From: Geminocystis sp. NIES-3709
GTDB lineage: Bacteria > Cyanobacteriota > Cyanobacteriia > Cyanobacteriales > Cyanobacteriaceae
Direction: 5' to 3'
Length of the DNA: 64,000 bases
Assembly (NCBI RefSeq): GCF_001548115.1
Contig: NZ_AP014821.1
Span: 2,917,262-2,981,261 of the forward strand
Part shown: one piece after another, positions 18,406 to 28,000 of the stretch
Layout of the letters: each line of letters opens with the position of its first letter
Position numbering within the stretch: position 1 is the first letter of the stretch
Position numbers and translations under genes: made by a program
Notes under the pieces: model-generated
Told to the model about the DNA's origin: nothing
The model's database searches: none
What the model saw: the letters and a program-made list of their open reading frames with translations, nothing else

Positions 18406-18729
18406 GTCTAAACTATAATAAATACCTACTAGAAATCAGAACCAGATATTGAAGTAGAAGAAGATTATCCCATATTATGTCTAAACTATAATAAATACCT
18501 ACTAGAAATCAGAAGAAATATTAGATGTTTTAGAGAGAATGAAAGGGGAAGTCTAAACTATAATAAATACCTACTAGGGATTGAAACGATATTTTATATT
18601 TTCATTGTAGGTATTTACAGGGTCTAAACTATAATAAATACCTACTAGGGATTGAAACACCTGATAATACGGCGATCGTAAATCCTAAGAGTGTCTAAAC
18701 TATAATAAATACCTACTAGGGATTGAAAC
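18406..18729 (+). CRISPR. CRISPR array, five 37-bp repeats and four spacers
   Basis: The repeat begins gtctaaactataataaatac and ends ctactagggattgaaac, with the common attgaaac 3' end, so crRNAs would be read on the plus strand. Repeats start at 18406, 18479, 18551, 18622 and 18693. Spacers are 36, 35, 34 and 34 bp. The first two repeats share a diverged 3' end (agaaatcag instead of agggattga); the last three are identical. No AT-rich leader is seen between the cas1 stub and the first repeat. Subtype cannot be fixed without effector genes; the cas6-cas4-cas1 order fits type I-D or I-B. Confidence 0.96.
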
Positions 18730-18840
18730 AGAAGAGGTAAGTAGGTAGACAAAATTAATTATATATTTTAAATAACCTATATTTACTCAGAGAAGTTGAT
18801 TTGATTCTTTTTGTCACTTTTTATATAGCTGTATATTTTT

Positions 18841-18859
18841 ACAAAAATGGGATGCTCCC
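18841..18859 (+). repeat. Short dispersed repeat, copy 2 of 3
   Basis: acaaaaatgggatgctccc, matching 8432-8451 and the inverted copy at 29871-29890. Partial similarity to the first copy continues to ttaacgagg at about 18880. It lies 93 bp upstream of purD. The surrounding gap 18730-18951 holds nothing else I recognise. Confidence 0.6.
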
Positions 18860-18951
18860 AAATTTTTTTTGGTAAGACTTAACGAGGTCATTGATTTCGC
18901 ATTTCAAGGTAAAATTTAAAATGTTTTTCATAATAGGAATTTTAGACAAGA

Positions 18952-20211
18952 GTGAAAGTTTTAGTTGTCGGTAATGGTGGTAGAGAACACGCTTTAGCAT
19001 GGAAATTGTTACAATCAGACACCGTTGAAAAGGTTTTTTGTACTCCAGGTAATGGTGGGACTGCTGTATTAAATAACTGTGAAAATGTAGCGATCGCCGT
19101 TGATGATTTTGAAAGTATATTAAAGTTAATACAAGAAAACTCGATCGACTTAGTAGTAGTCGGCCCCGAATTGCCATTGTCATTAGGCATCACAGATTAT
19201 TTACAACTTTATAATGTCAGTGTTTTTGGGCCTAATAGAGAAGGTGCTACTATTGAAGCCAGTAAATCATGGGCAAAAGATTTAATGATTGAAGGAGGTA
19301 TTCCAACGGCTAAATCTGCCACTTTTACTGACAAAGAAGAAGCCAAAAATTATATTTATCAAGAAGGCGTACCTATTGTCGTGAAAGCCGATGGATTAGC
19401 GGCTGGGAAGGGGGTAGTAGTGGCAATGAGTGAACATGAAGCTCTTCGTGCCATCGATGAACTTTTTGCCCAAAATTTCAGTAAAGTAGTCGTAGAGGAG
19501 TTTTTAACAGGACAAGAAGTCTCTGTTTTAGCCTTAACTGATGGTATCACTATTCGTCCTTTAATACCTGCTCAAGATCATAAACAAATCGGAGAGGGAG
19601 ACACTGGTGCTAATACTGGCGGTATGGGAGTTTATGCACCCACTCCCATCGTCAACTCAATTTTAAACGATCGTATTACTAAAGAAGTGTTAGATCCTAT
19701 CTTAAAGGCATTACAAAAACGAGGTATCGATTATCGAGGAGTTTTATACGCAGGATTAATGATTACTCCAGAAGGTATTCCTAAAACATTGGAGTTTAAC
19801 TGTCGTTTTGGAGATCCTGAAACTCAAGCCGTATTACCGATGTTAAAAACTTCTTTAGCAGATGTATTATTAGCCTGTGCGCAACAAAAACTATCGGATT
19901 TACCTCCCTTAGAATGGCATGAAGGAAGTGCCGTCTGTGTGGTTATAGCGGCCGGAGGTTATCCGGGTAGTTATGAAAAAGGAAAAGTAATCACAGGTAT
20001 TCTTGACGCTGAAAATCAAGGTGCAACAGTCTTTCACGCCGGTACAAAGTTAATGCAAAATGAGATTATTACCGATGGTGGTAGAGTTTTAGGTGTTACT
20101 TGTATCGCTAAAGACTTCCAAAGTGCGATCGCAGATACTTATTCTGCCGTAGAAAAAATCAGTTTTGAAGATATGTACTACCGCAGAGATATAGGACATC
20201 GTATTCTGTAA
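18952..20211 (+). CDS. purD: Phosphoribosylamine--glycine ligase
   Basis: ATP-grasp enzyme making glycinamide ribonucleotide, the second step of purine synthesis. The 419-residue protein begins with a GTG and the family's canonical KVLVVGNGGREHALAWKL. It shows GPELPLSLGITDYL, GLAAGKGVVVA in the ATP-binding loop, VVVEEFLTGQEVSVLALTDG, and NCRFGDPETQAVLPML with metal-binding residues. The gene is monocistronic and is followed 16-18 bp later by a dispersed repeat that also follows gap2 and the malic enzyme gene. Confidence 0.96.
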   Translation: MKVLVVGNGGREHALAWKLLQSDTVEKVFCTPGNGGTAVLNNCENVAIAVDDFESILKLIQENSIDLVVVGPELPLSLGITDYLQLYNVSVFGPNREGATIEASKSWAKDLMIEGGIPTAKSATFTDKEEAKNYIYQEGVPIVVKADGLAAGKGVVVAMSEHEALRAIDELFAQNFSKVVVEEFLTGQEVSVLALTDGITIRPLIPAQDHKQIGEGDTGANTGGMGVYAPTPIVNSILNDRITKEVLDPILKALQKRGIDYRGVLYAGLMITPEGIPKTLEFNCRFGDPETQAVLPMLKTSLADVLLACAQQKLSDLPPLEWHEGSAVCVVIAAGGYPGSYEKGKVITGILDAENQGATVFHAGTKLMQNEIITDGGRVLGVTCIAKDFQSAIADTYSAVEKISFEDMYYRRDIGHRIL

Positions 20212-20227
20212 GGTAAAATCGACTATA

Positions 20228-20288
20228 GGGGTTGCTGAAAAAGTATTTTGATGAGGTTAGGAGTTAGGAGAAATACTTATAAATCAGG
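20228..20288 (+). repeat. Dispersed 3'-flanking repeat, copy A
   Basis: The sequence gttgctgaaaaagt, then ttttgatgagg, then gagttaggagaaatacttat and aaatca recurs at 63887-63950, and its second half at 35722-35776. All three lie a short way downstream of a plus-strand stop codon in the same orientation. No T-tract hairpin is evident, so it is not an ordinary terminator. Confidence 0.75.
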
Positions 20289-20432
20289 AACTTAATTTTT
20301 TGTATTAAAATTAAACACAAAAATATTTACTTGACGGAGATCTTGCATCAGAACAAAAATATTTAATTAACAAAGTTTGGAGAATGAATTTTAATACAGT
20401 TTCAATCAATTATTCTTACTATTGCCTAATAT

Positions 20433-20861
20433 CTATTTAGTAGTTATTTTCATGGTAAAAGGATTTTTATTCCCTTGGGCATCTCCCACATAAATTAAAT
20501 ATTTTCCTGCCGCCCATACTCCCCCCATTTTAGGATATTTACCAGCACTAGATTCACCAAGAATACAAAAGCGATCGCTCTCTCCTGGCCCTAAAACTAA
20601 AAGGCTTGGTTTTCCTTGATTTGTTTCAACTACTATGTTTAATGAATATACCTGTTCGTTTAAATTAATAACATGATTAGGTTGACTTCCAATATAGCCA
20701 CAATCTCCACTATTATTATTTCCTCCAGTAGTACCTGTAATTTGTTGATTCTTAGGAATTTGAGCAAAAGAATTTAAAGGTATGATGTTTAAAATAATTG
20801 TGGTTGTGATTATGCTCCAAAATAAAAGAGATTTGTAAGGAAAGATAAAATTAAAAATCAT
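20433..20861 (-). CDS. Hypothetical exported protein
   Basis: A 142-residue protein with an N-terminal signal sequence (hydrophobic residues 12-30, ending NSFAQ). The mature part has Cys54 and Cys98, which could form a disulphide, and segments such as VYSLNIVVETNQGKPSLLVLG and GGVWAAGKYLIYVGD, resembling a small beta-sandwich of pre-peptidase C-terminal type. I do not recognise the family. It diverges from sufE with 79 bp between starts. Confidence 0.6.
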   Translation of the reverse strand: MIFNFIFPYKSLLFWSIITTTIILNIIPLNSFAQIPKNQQITGTTGGNNNSGDCGYIGSQPNHVINLNEQVYSLNIVVETNQGKPSLLVLGPGESDRFCILGESSAGKYPKMGGVWAAGKYLIYVGDAQGNKNPFTMKITTK

Positions 20862-20940
20862 GATTAATAAACTTTGGATTTAGTTATTAATTACAATAGA
20901 CGAGAAGTAGTCACAAAATGTTCAGATTATTATTAATTTT

Positions 20941-21393
20941 ATGATATTATCTAATTCCTTTACTAGACCTCAAAATCTTGACAAAATAGTAGAAAAATTC
21001 AAACGTCGGGACAATCCTAAGCAAAAATATGAGCAGTTGTTATGGTATGCCAAGAAATTAGCACCTATGGCAGAGGAAGCAAAAACCCCAGAAAATAAGG
21101 TATCGGGATGTGTTTCTCAGGTTTATATTACCTCAAAATTAGAAGAAGATAAAATATTTTACCAGGGTGACTCTGATGCACAATTAGTTAAAGGATTAGT
21201 TGCTTTTCTCATTGAAGGTTTAAATGGATTAACTCCGGCAGAAATTATTAAGTTAACTCCTGATTTTATTGAAGAGACGGGTTTACAAGTTAGTTTAACT
21301 CCATCTCGTGCCAATGGTTTTATTAATATTTTTAAGAAGATGCAACAACAAGCCTTAGCACAATTAACACAAAATAATGAACTAAATACTTGA
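20941..21393 (+). CDS. sufE: SufE family Fe-S cluster assembly protein
   Basis: Accepts sulfur from the cysteine desulfurase SufS for Fe-S cluster building. The 150-residue protein has the SufE fold and the active-site Cys57 in NKVSGCVSQVYI, preceded by YEQLLWYAKKLAPM. The C-terminal part LNGLTPAEIIKLTPDFIEETG with LTPSRANGFINIFKKM is typical. It stands alone, as in many cyanobacteria where sufE is separate from the sufBCDS cluster. Confidence 0.92.
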   Translation: MILSNSFTRPQNLDKIVEKFKRRDNPKQKYEQLLWYAKKLAPMAEEAKTPENKVSGCVSQVYITSKLEEDKIFYQGDSDAQLVKGLVAFLIEGLNGLTPAEIIKLTPDFIEETGLQVSLTPSRANGFINIFKKMQQQALAQLTQNNELNT

Positions 21394-21647
21394 TTCGTAA
21401 ACTTAAATCCAGATTTTGCATCAATCAATACATAAACTAATAAAAAAAGGTAATAAATCAATTTTAATAAAGTTTTAATCAATTATTAATTTGATATTCT
21501 CTATTATAAAATTTAAACATCACCTTTAATAACCATTTATGAATTAGAGACAAAGATGTATTTGAGTTTAATTCCCTTTTTTTTGTTTCGATCGAGACAA
21601 ATTTTGTTACTATTAATCAGGGAATTTTTATAGTAAATCTTAGAATA

Positions 21648-23453
21648 ATGGTGCTAATTGTCCAAAAGTATGGTGGTAGTTCAGTAGGTTCAACCGATCG
21701 CATTAAATCTGTAGCTCGGAGAATCGATCGTACTGTCAAAGAAGGAAATCAAGTCGTAGTAGTAGTTTCGGCCATGGGTAAAACTACCGATAGCTTGGTT
21801 AAATTAGCCCAAGAAATTTCGAATAATCCCTCTCGCCGAGAAATGGATATGTTACTTTCCACAGGAGAACAAGTGTCTATTTCTTTGTTAAGTATGGCAC
21901 TACAAGAAATTGGACACCCTGCCATTTCCCTCACAGGTGCACAAGTAGGTATCGTAACAGAAGCAAATCATAGTAAGGCGAGAATTTTAGAGATTAAACC
22001 CGATCGTATTAATCGAGAATTAAAACAGGGTAAAGTCGTTGTGGTAGCAGGTTTTCAGGGGATCACCAACTTGGCAGATTTTGAAATTACTACTCTTGGT
22101 AGAGGTGGCTCTGATACTTCAGCCGTTGCTTTAGCCGTAGCCCTTCAAGCAGATTGTTGTGAAATATATACCGATGTTCCGGGTATTTTAACCACAGATC
22201 CCCGTATTGTACCTTCTGCTAAGTTAATGACAGAAATTACTAGCGATGAAATGCTAGAGTTAGCTAGTTTAGGTGCAAAGGTTTTACATCCCCGGGCTGT
22301 GGAAATTGCCCGTAATTTTGGTATGCCCTTAGTGGTAAAATCCAGTTGGACTGATGATCCTGGTACGAAGGTTATTTCTCCTCCAAATCAAGGTAAATCT
22401 CTTGTCGGGCTAGAAATTACAAAGGCTGTAGATGCGGTTGAATTTGATGCAGATCAAGCCAAAATAGCCCTTCTCAGAGTCGCTGATCGACCGGGTATTG
22501 CGGCAAAACTTTTTGGAGAAATTGCCCGTCAAAACGTCGATGTTGACCTCATTATTCAATCTATTCACGAAGGAAACAGTAATGATATTGCTTTTACGGT
22601 GGTAAAGGGAGTATTACCTCATGCGGAATCAGTGGCCATGGCCATCGCCCCTATTCTTGACGAAAACGGCAATACAGATATTTTAGTCGAGAAAAAAATC
22701 GCAAAAATTGCCATTGCGGGTGCGGGTATGATTGGAAGACCGGGTATTGCCGCCAAAATGTTTCAATCTCTGGCACAAGCAGGAGTCAATATTCAAATGA
22801 TTTCCACTTCTGAGGTAAAAGTTAGTTGTATTGTCGATCAAGATGATTGCGATCGAGCGATCGCCTCTTTATGTAATGCTTTTGACATTGGTAGTTCCAA
22901 TATTTCCCATAATCAAGAAGAAGATCATAGTAACTTCGTACCAGTAAGGGGGGTTGCTCTCGATCAAAATCAGGCACAATTAGCCATTTTGTTTGTTCCG
23001 GATATTCCGGGTATGGCGGCAAAAGTATTTACCGTATTGGCAGAAGAAAATATTAGCGTAGATATGATTATTCAGTCTCAACGGTGTCGTTTAGTCAACG
23101 GGATTCCTATGCGTGATATTGCTTTTACCGTAGCACAACAAGATGCAGAACACGCTCAAACTGCCCTTTATAAACTACAATCCGACATTAAATTTAAAGA
23201 GATTGTGGTCGATCGAAACATTGCTAAAGTAAGTATAGTCGGATCAGGAATGATTGGATCTCCGGGAGTAGCCGCTAAGTTTTTTGAGGCTTTAGCCAAA
23301 GAGAGTATCAATATTTATATGATCACTACCTCTGAGATTAAAATTAGTTGTGTGGTAGCACAAGAACAAGGTATTCAAGCCTTAAAAGCAGTTCATACAG
23401 CCTTTAGTTTAAGTGGTGACACAACTTTAGAAGTACCCTCCAAAGAAGGATAA
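21648..23453 (+). CDS. lysC: Aspartate kinase with four ACT domains
   Basis: Phosphorylates aspartate as the first step towards lysine, threonine and methionine. The 601-residue protein has a kinase domain ([11 protein letters not shown] at the start, [34 protein letters not shown]). Four ACT modules follow, recognisable from repeated [42 protein letters not shown] and [14 protein letters not shown] segments, each with an ISTSEVKVS-type strand or its equivalent. Double pairs of ACT domains are usual in cyanobacterial aspartokinases and mediate feedback by lysine and threonine. It starts at ATG 21648 and is monocistronic. Confidence 0.95.
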   Translation: MVLIVQKYGGSSVGSTDRIKSVARRIDRTVKEGNQVVVVVSAMGKTTDSLVKLAQEISNNPSRREMDMLLSTGEQVSISLLSMALQEIGHPAISLTGAQVGIVTEANHSKARILEIKPDRINRELKQGKVVVVAGFQGITNLADFEITTLGRGGSDTSAVALAVALQADCCEIYTDVPGILTTDPRIVPSAKLMTEITSDEMLELASLGAKVLHPRAVEIARNFGMPLVVKSSWTDDPGTKVISPPNQGKSLVGLEITKAVDAVEFDADQAKIALLRVADRPGIAAKLFGEIARQNVDVDLIIQSIHEGNSNDIAFTVVKGVLPHAESVAMAIAPILDENGNTDILVEKKIAKIAIAGAGMIGRPGIAAKMFQSLAQAGVNIQMISTSEVKVSCIVDQDDCDRAIASLCNAFDIGSSNISHNQEEDHSNFVPVRGVALDQNQAQLAILFVPDIPGMAAKVFTVLAEENISVDMIIQSQRCRLVNGIPMRDIAFTVAQQDAEHAQTALYKLQSDIKFKEIVVDRNIAKVSIVGSGMIGSPGVAAKFFEALAKESINIYMITTSEIKISCVVAQEQGIQALKAVHTAFSLSGDTTLEVPSKEG

Positions 23454-23940
23454 ATGTTTACTGATAAAGTAATAAGCTAGGATGCATCTAAGTAGAATGG
23501 TAAAGATGTAGGTAACAAGCAAGAAGCAATAGTTATGATGATTAATCATAAACTGCGTCAATTTAATTAATTATATTTTTTATTTTGCAAGAAGTCTAAA
23601 TTACAATAATACTAATCTAGATCTAATGGGAAAAAACCAATTTTAGGAGTTTTAAAATAAATTATTGTAACTTTTCCCTCTTCCCTTTTCCCCCTCGTCA
23701 TCGAGAATTTATGATAGAGGTATAAGATCTAAATTAAAAATAGACAACAAAAATACCCCCTGATAATTCAGAGAGTATCTTTGATTTATTTGATTAAAGA
23801 TGATAAGATGTCAATGATAAATCAATCGAGAAGAAGGAAAGTATATAGAAGTGACTCAGAATTTAGCATAAGAATATGGAATTTTATGCAAGAAATAACT
23901 GCATCAATACTTCGCTAATACTTCTTGCACTCGATCGAAA
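23454..23940. other. Convergent 3' intergenic region, lysC/psbA
   Basis: These 487 bp lie between two convergent 3' ends. They contain a pyrimidine-rich stretch (23670-23700) and a weak hairpin next to psbA. I find no credible small gene or RNA. Confidence 0.5.
23888..23928 (-). terminator. Possible psbA 3' hairpin
   Basis: gcaagaa (23888-23894) pairs with ttcttgc (23922-23928), with partial extension inwards. It lies 12 bp beyond the psbA stop. There is no strong T-run on the minus strand, so termination efficiency is uncertain. Confidence 0.35.
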
Positions 23941-25008
23941 TTAACCGTTGATCATAGGTGCAGAAAAAGGTTCAGCAAAAGCCAAATCGAGGGGAAAATT
24001 ATGAACATTGCGCTCGTGCATAACTTCGATACCGATATTAGCTTGGTTGATCACATCTGCCCAACTATTGATCACACGGCCATCACTATTTAAGATAGAG
24101 TGATTGAAATTAAAACCATTAAGGTTAAAAGCAAAACAACATACGGCTAAAGCGGCAAACCAGATACCAATAACAGGCCAAGCACCCAAGAAAAAGTGTA
24201 AAGCACGACTGTTATTAAAAGAAGCATATTGAAAAATTAAACGTCCGAAATAACCGTGAGCCGCTACAATATTATAGGTTTCTTCTTCTTGACCGAATTT
24301 GTAACCCAAAGATTGAGATTCAGTTTCCGTTGTTTCTCTGATTAAAGAAGAGGTAACTAAAGAACCGTGCATAGCGGAAAATAACGCTCCACCAAACACT
24401 CCAGCAACTCCAATCATGTGGAATGGGTGCATTAATACATTGTGTTCTGCTTGAAGAACAAACATAAAATTAAATGTACCACTGATACCTAAAGGTAATC
24501 CATCCGAAAAAGAACCTTGTCCGATCGAGTAAACCAATAATACAGCAGTAGCCGCCGCTACAGGGGCGCTGTAAGCAACACAAATCCAAGGGCGCATTCC
24601 TAAACGATAAGACAATTCCCACTGTCTGCCCATATAGCAGTAAATACCGATGAGGAAATGGAAAATAATCAACTGGTAAGGACCACCATTATATAACCAT
24701 TCGTCTAAGGTTACTGCTTCCCAAATAGGATAAAAGTGCAATCCGATGGCATTAGAACTAGGAACAACTGCGGCAGTAATAATATTATTACCGTATAAAA
24801 GTGCTCCCGAAATAGGTTCACGAATCCCATCAATATCCACAGGAGGAGCTGCAATGAAAGCGATAACGAAACAAGTGGTTGCAGTTAATAACGCAGGGAT
24901 CATTAATACACCAAACCAACCTACATATAAGCGGTTGTTAGTAGAAGTAACCCACTGACAAAACTGCTCCCATGAGGAAAGCCGTTGTTGTCGTAAGATT
25001 GTTGTCAT
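23941..25008 (-). CDS. psbA: Photosystem II D1 protein, D1'-type (low-oxygen) isoform
   Basis: The reaction-centre D1 subunit in the thylakoid membrane. The 355-residue protein keeps Tyr161, Asp170, Glu189, His190, His198, His215, Ser264, His332, Glu333, His337, Asp342 and the Ala344 processing site (standard numbering; this protein is one residue shorter near the N-terminus). It carries all three D1' marker changes: G80A (IITAAVVP), F158L ([10 protein letters not shown]) and T286A ([10 protein letters not shown]). It also has Gln at 130 (MGRQWELS) and an unusual Ser at 162, and the C-terminal extension [12 protein letters not shown] is short. D1' genes are normally induced under microaerobic conditions. 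Confidence 0.95.
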   Translation of the reverse strand: MTTILRQQRLSSWEQFCQWVTSTNNRLYVGWFGVLMIPALLTATTCFVIAFIAAPPVDIDGIREPISGALLYGNNIITAAVVPSSNAIGLHFYPIWEAVTLDEWLYNGGPYQLIIFHFLIGIYCYMGRQWELSYRLGMRPWICVAYSAPVAAATAVLLVYSIGQGSFSDGLPLGISGTFNFMFVLQAEHNVLMHPFHMIGVAGVFGGALFSAMHGSLVTSSLIRETTETESQSLGYKFGQEEETYNIVAAHGYFGRLIFQYASFNNSRALHFFLGAWPVIGIWFAALAVCCFAFNLNGFNFNHSILNSDGRVINSWADVINQANIGIEVMHERNVHNFPLDLAFAEPFSAPMING

Positions 25009-25076
25009 GGTTTTATTATTTCTTATTATTTTTTCGAGGTACGAATCGGGAGATTTATCTAACTACCCATATTCTT

Positions 25077-25105
25077 ATATTACCATATAGTAATTAAACT
25101 ATCAA
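25077..25105 (-). promoter_or_regulatory. psbA promoter
   Basis: Read on the minus strand: -35 TTGATA (25105-25100), 17-bp spacer, -10 TAATAT (25082-25077). This predicts a transcript start near 25070 and a leader of about 60 nt. It is a close sigma-70 match. The rest of the 25009-25357 gap holds nothing I recognise. Confidence 0.65.
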
Positions 25106-25357
25106 GTAATAATTAGATTTTTTTAAGGACTTACAAATTTTTACCAAAAATCAAAGGTTTAATATCGGTACTTTGAAAAATTTTCAATCAAAAACTGCTT
25201 GAAATCCTCTCAGACTAAGACATTTATATCAACCCTATAAAAATAACTGAAATCCTCGTTATAAAAGGAAAAACTATTTCACCCAACCCTAATTAAATAA
25301 AATAGGGATTTTAAATTCTCGTATGTATGGAAAATTAAAGATTTTCATTGGCAATTC

Positions 25358-25759
25358 TTAATTTTGTATTCTACCACCCACCTCATCCTCATCAGGGAAA
25401 CGAATAATATCATCATCCCCTAAATATTCCCCATTTTGAACTTCTATCATGACAAGGGGTACAACTCCCGGATTCTCTACTCGGTGACGGGTATTCATGG
25501 GTACATAAGTAGATTGTTTCGGCATTAATAACCTTTCTTCTCCATTGAAAATTACTTTTGCTGTTCCTGCTACTACTATCCAGTGTTCACTTCGATGATA
25601 GTGCATTTGAGTACTAATATGATGACCCGGTTTGAGCGTAATTTTGTGGATACGATAATTTTTTCCGTCTTCTAAAAGTGTGACAGTACCCCAAGGAGGA
25701 GTTCTAGTATATTCACTTTCAAACAATTCTTGAGAGTTAGAATTAAGATTATTGCCCAT
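25358..25759 (-). CDS. Cupin-domain phosphomannose isomerase-like protein
   Basis: A 133-residue single-cupin protein matching the isomerase domain of type II mannose-6-phosphate isomerase/GDP-mannose pyrophosphorylase. Metal-binding cupin motifs are HYHRSEHWIVVAGTAKV and YVPMNTRHRVENPG, then VMIEVQNGEYLGDDDIIRF. Stand-alone versions occur widely in cyanobacteria and probably interconvert fructose-6-P and mannose-6-P, feeding GDP-mannose for polysaccharides. The DUF4359 gene starts 30 bp beyond its upstream side but reads from further upstream, so the two may share a transcript. Confidence 0.85.
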   Translation of the reverse strand: MGNNLNSNSQELFESEYTRTPPWGTVTLLEDGKNYRIHKITLKPGHHISTQMHYHRSEHWIVVAGTAKVIFNGEERLLMPKQSTYVPMNTRHRVENPGVVPLVMIEVQNGEYLGDDDIIRFPDEDEVGGRIQN

Positions 25760-25789
25760 AATGATCTTTTTTCACAAATAATAACTTAA

Positions 25790-26188
25790 TTATTGATCAT
25801 AAACTTTTTCAAAACCAATAACATAAAATTGATTGAGTAGCCCGATCGTAGTGAAATTATAAAGATATAAATTAGTCTCATAAATACTGAGTAATAAATA
25901 ATTACGTTTTTGAGTGGTTTTGCCAATTAATGTCGGTATTTGATTTTTGCCTGTATCTATCATCAAGTTACAAACCTGACTTTTTATGGCTTCTTCCAAG
26001 TTTCCTGATGTTGCCTGACAAACATTTTCTTTAGCATAGATAACTAATTGTTCGGCGGCAAATAGTTCATATTTTTTTTGAGAAGGATTAGTAAATAGTA
26101 ATAAACAACCAAAAACAAGAAATAAACCGCCTCCTATCAGTAAGGTAATAGATAAGGGACTTTTGTGTTCATGAGGTAATGGATTCAT
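25790..26188 (-). CDS. DUF4359 domain protein, membrane-anchored
   Basis: A 132-residue protein starting MNPLPHEHK; the longer open frame begins with GTG at 26209. It has one N-terminal transmembrane segment (ITLLIGGGLFLVFGCLLLF) and a soluble C-terminal domain with two Cys (NVCQ, QVCNLM) and LYLYNFTTIGLLNQFYVIGF at the end. This fits the cyanobacterial DUF4359 family, of unknown function. Confidence 0.7.
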   Translation of the reverse strand: MNPLPHEHKSPLSITLLIGGGLFLVFGCLLLFTNPSQKKYELFAAEQLVIYAKENVCQATSGNLEEAIKSQVCNLMIDTGKNQIPTLIGKTTQKRNYLLLSIYETNLYLYNFTTIGLLNQFYVIGFEKVYDQ

Positions 26189-26252
26189 AAAATTTTTTGA
26201 GATAATCACTGGATCATTTTATAAATAATATGCTATAATCAAATATCGTAAC

Positions 26253-26326
26253 GGCGAGCGTAGCCAAGGGGTTAAGGCAGTGGATTGTGGTTCCGCCATT
26301 CGTGGGTTCAAGTCCCATCGTTCGCC
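26253..26326 (+). tRNA. trnH: tRNA-His (GTG anticodon)
   Basis: The sequence folds as a full cloverleaf. Acceptor stem GCGAGCG (26254-26260) pairs with the 3' arm. U8 is at 26261, the anticodon loop ttgtggt carries GTG, and the T-loop is ttcaagt. The extra 5' G at 26253 opposite C73 (26326) is the G-1 identity base of tRNA-His. CCA is not encoded. A -10-like tataat lies at 26234-26239. Confidence 0.97.
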
Positions 26327-26330
26327 CTAT

Positions 26331-27608
26331 TTAACTTAACTGTCGCAAAAATTTTGCTACTTCGGGATATTTATTATATTCAGCTAAACTAGCGGCAGTA
26401 TATCCCTCATGATTTTTGTGATTTACTTTGATCCCTTCTACTTTAACTAATAATGTTACCGCTTCAAAATTGCCTCGATGAGAAGCCCACATTAATGCTG
26501 TACCTCCTCCTCTATCTTCAAGGTTAACATCTGCTCCTGCTTCTAAGAGGTGAGAAATTAATTCTAAGTTATTATGATCGCAAACTTTCATTAATACGGT
26601 TTTACCGTCTGCTAATACTGTATTAGGATTGGCACCAGCGTTTAGTAAATGAATAGCGATTTTTTGCCAGCCATTAACAACAGCTAAACCAAGGGGTGTA
26701 TCTTGTTCATTATGAAAATTGACTTTCGCACCATACTTTAATAATTCCACCACTATTTCTGTATAACCTTGTACACAAGCAATCAGTAAAGGTGAATCTC
26801 CCTCTTCATTTATCGTATTAGGATTTGCTCCTTTTTCTAGCAAAATTTGGACTATTTCCAAATGTCCTTCTAATACCGCTAAATGTAAGGCACTATCTCC
26901 AGCTTTGTCTTGATTATTAACATTTGCCCCTGCTTTTAGTAATGTTTCCATAATAGCTATATTTCCATGGGCAGAAGCCATCATTAACGGTGTTACCCCA
27001 TCGTTATTACTTTGATTGACATTAATGGATTTCTCTAATAAAAAATTGACCATCTCAATATTATCCTGATCGATCGCCACACTCAACGCACCATCATCGA
27101 AAAATACATCAGCACCAGAATTGATTAATAGATTAACCACTTCAAAATGATTAGACTTAATCGCCAAATGAAGAGAATTATCGCCATCTAAATCTTGATG
27201 ATTAACGTGAGCATTATTTTTTAACAACATCTCTACAATGGGAGTATATCCTCGATAACTGGCAATCATAAGGGCAGAGGTTTCGTCATCATTAGTTATA
27301 TTAACATCCGCACCATGATTGATTAATAATTCACACAGGGATTGATGATTTCCGGCACAAGCAAACATTAAAGGTGTCATTTGATGGGGGGGATTTTGAA
27401 AGTTAACATCTGCGTCGGCGCCAATTAACAATTGAGCAATTTTCATATACCCTCTTTGTATAGCATAAATTAAGCCTTGATTCTTGTCTTCATAACTCAA
27501 TTCTAAGGATGATGTTAATAATTTTTGTACCTGTGGAATATCGTTATGGATAATGGCTGAACGTAAACTGAATGGATGATTCATTATTTTATAATTTGTA
27601 ATAGACAT
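26331..27608 (-). CDS. Ankyrin-repeat protein
   Basis: A protein of about 425 residues made almost wholly of tandem ankyrin repeats, roughly 12 units with the usual pattern (for example DKAGDSALHLAVLEGHLEIV and DDETSALMIASYRGYTPIV). There is no signal peptide, membrane helix or enzymatic domain, so it is a likely cytoplasmic protein-binding scaffold. Start chosen at the ATG 27608; another ATG at 27584 (MNHPFS) is equally possible. Its 3' end lies 4 bp from the tRNA-His gene on the other strand. Confidence 0.88.
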   Translation of the reverse strand: MSITNYKIMNHPFSLRSAIIHNDIPQVQKLLTSSLELSYEDKNQGLIYAIQRGYMKIAQLLIGADADVNFQNPPHQMTPLMFACAGNHQSLCELLINHGADVNITNDDETSALMIASYRGYTPIVEMLLKNNAHVNHQDLDGDNSLHLAIKSNHFEVVNLLINSGADVFFDDGALSVAIDQDNIEMVNFLLEKSINVNQSNNDGVTPLMMASAHGNIAIMETLLKAGANVNNQDKAGDSALHLAVLEGHLEIVQILLEKGANPNTINEEGDSPLLIACVQGYTEIVVELLKYGAKVNFHNEQDTPLGLAVVNGWQKIAIHLLNAGANPNTVLADGKTVLMKVCDHNNLELISHLLEAGADVNLEDRGGGTALMWASHRGNFEAVTLLVKVEGIKVNHKNHEGYTAASLAEYNKYPEVAKFLRQLS

Positions 27609-27779
27609 TCCCAAAAATTAAAAATAAAATCAATTTAAGGCAATAAATTATCAATTATAATCACCATTGCCCTTGCTCATTATCTATTCTGCAACTAAAG
27701 TCAACTTAACTATTGATCAAAATGAACTTAAAAATAGAGAAAAATTTTGAGTACGATCGTATGATAACGTTGTAAAACT

Positions 27780-27810
27780 TTGCCAATTTTATCGCAAAAT
27801 ATGGTATAAT
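27780..27810 (+). promoter_or_regulatory. Candidate promoter of rpsP-khpA
   Basis: ttgcca (27780-27785) and a perfect tataat (27805-27810), spaced by 19 bp. If used, the mRNA leader before rpsP is about 275 nt. The spacing is longer than ideal. Confidence 0.5.
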
Positions 27811-27976
27811 GTGCCATAGCACCCTTAAAATCTGGGATTGTTGACAAGGAAAAAAGTTAATATTTTCCTAACTACAAGTTGTTGATGTAAAAAGTTTAGC
27901 TAGAAATACACTAGCAGAAAATAGTCGGACAGTTTAGTTTTTATAACTAATAACTCGATCGGGGTGTATAGTTCAC

Positions 27977-28000
27977 TTCTTACGGTATGAATCGTAAGAA
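27977..28000 (+). ncRNA. Hairpin in the long rpsP leader, possible regulatory RNA element
   Basis: ttcttacg (27977-27984) and cgtaagaa (27993-28000) form a perfect 8-bp stem with an 8-nt loop. It lies about 95 nt before rpsP in an unusually long untranslated region (27811-28093). A leader for ribosomal autoregulation or a separate small RNA are both possible; I recognise no known family. Confidence 0.4.

Noticed and set aside
22822-23022. A minus-strand frame of 66 codons inside lysC.
   Set aside because: It is fully inside a conserved ACT domain and has the composition of an antisense shadow.
25009-25357. Search for a regulatory RNA or upstream small photosystem gene ahead of psbA.
   Set aside because: Only a sigma-70 promoter is supportable; no short frame resembles a known small photosystem protein.
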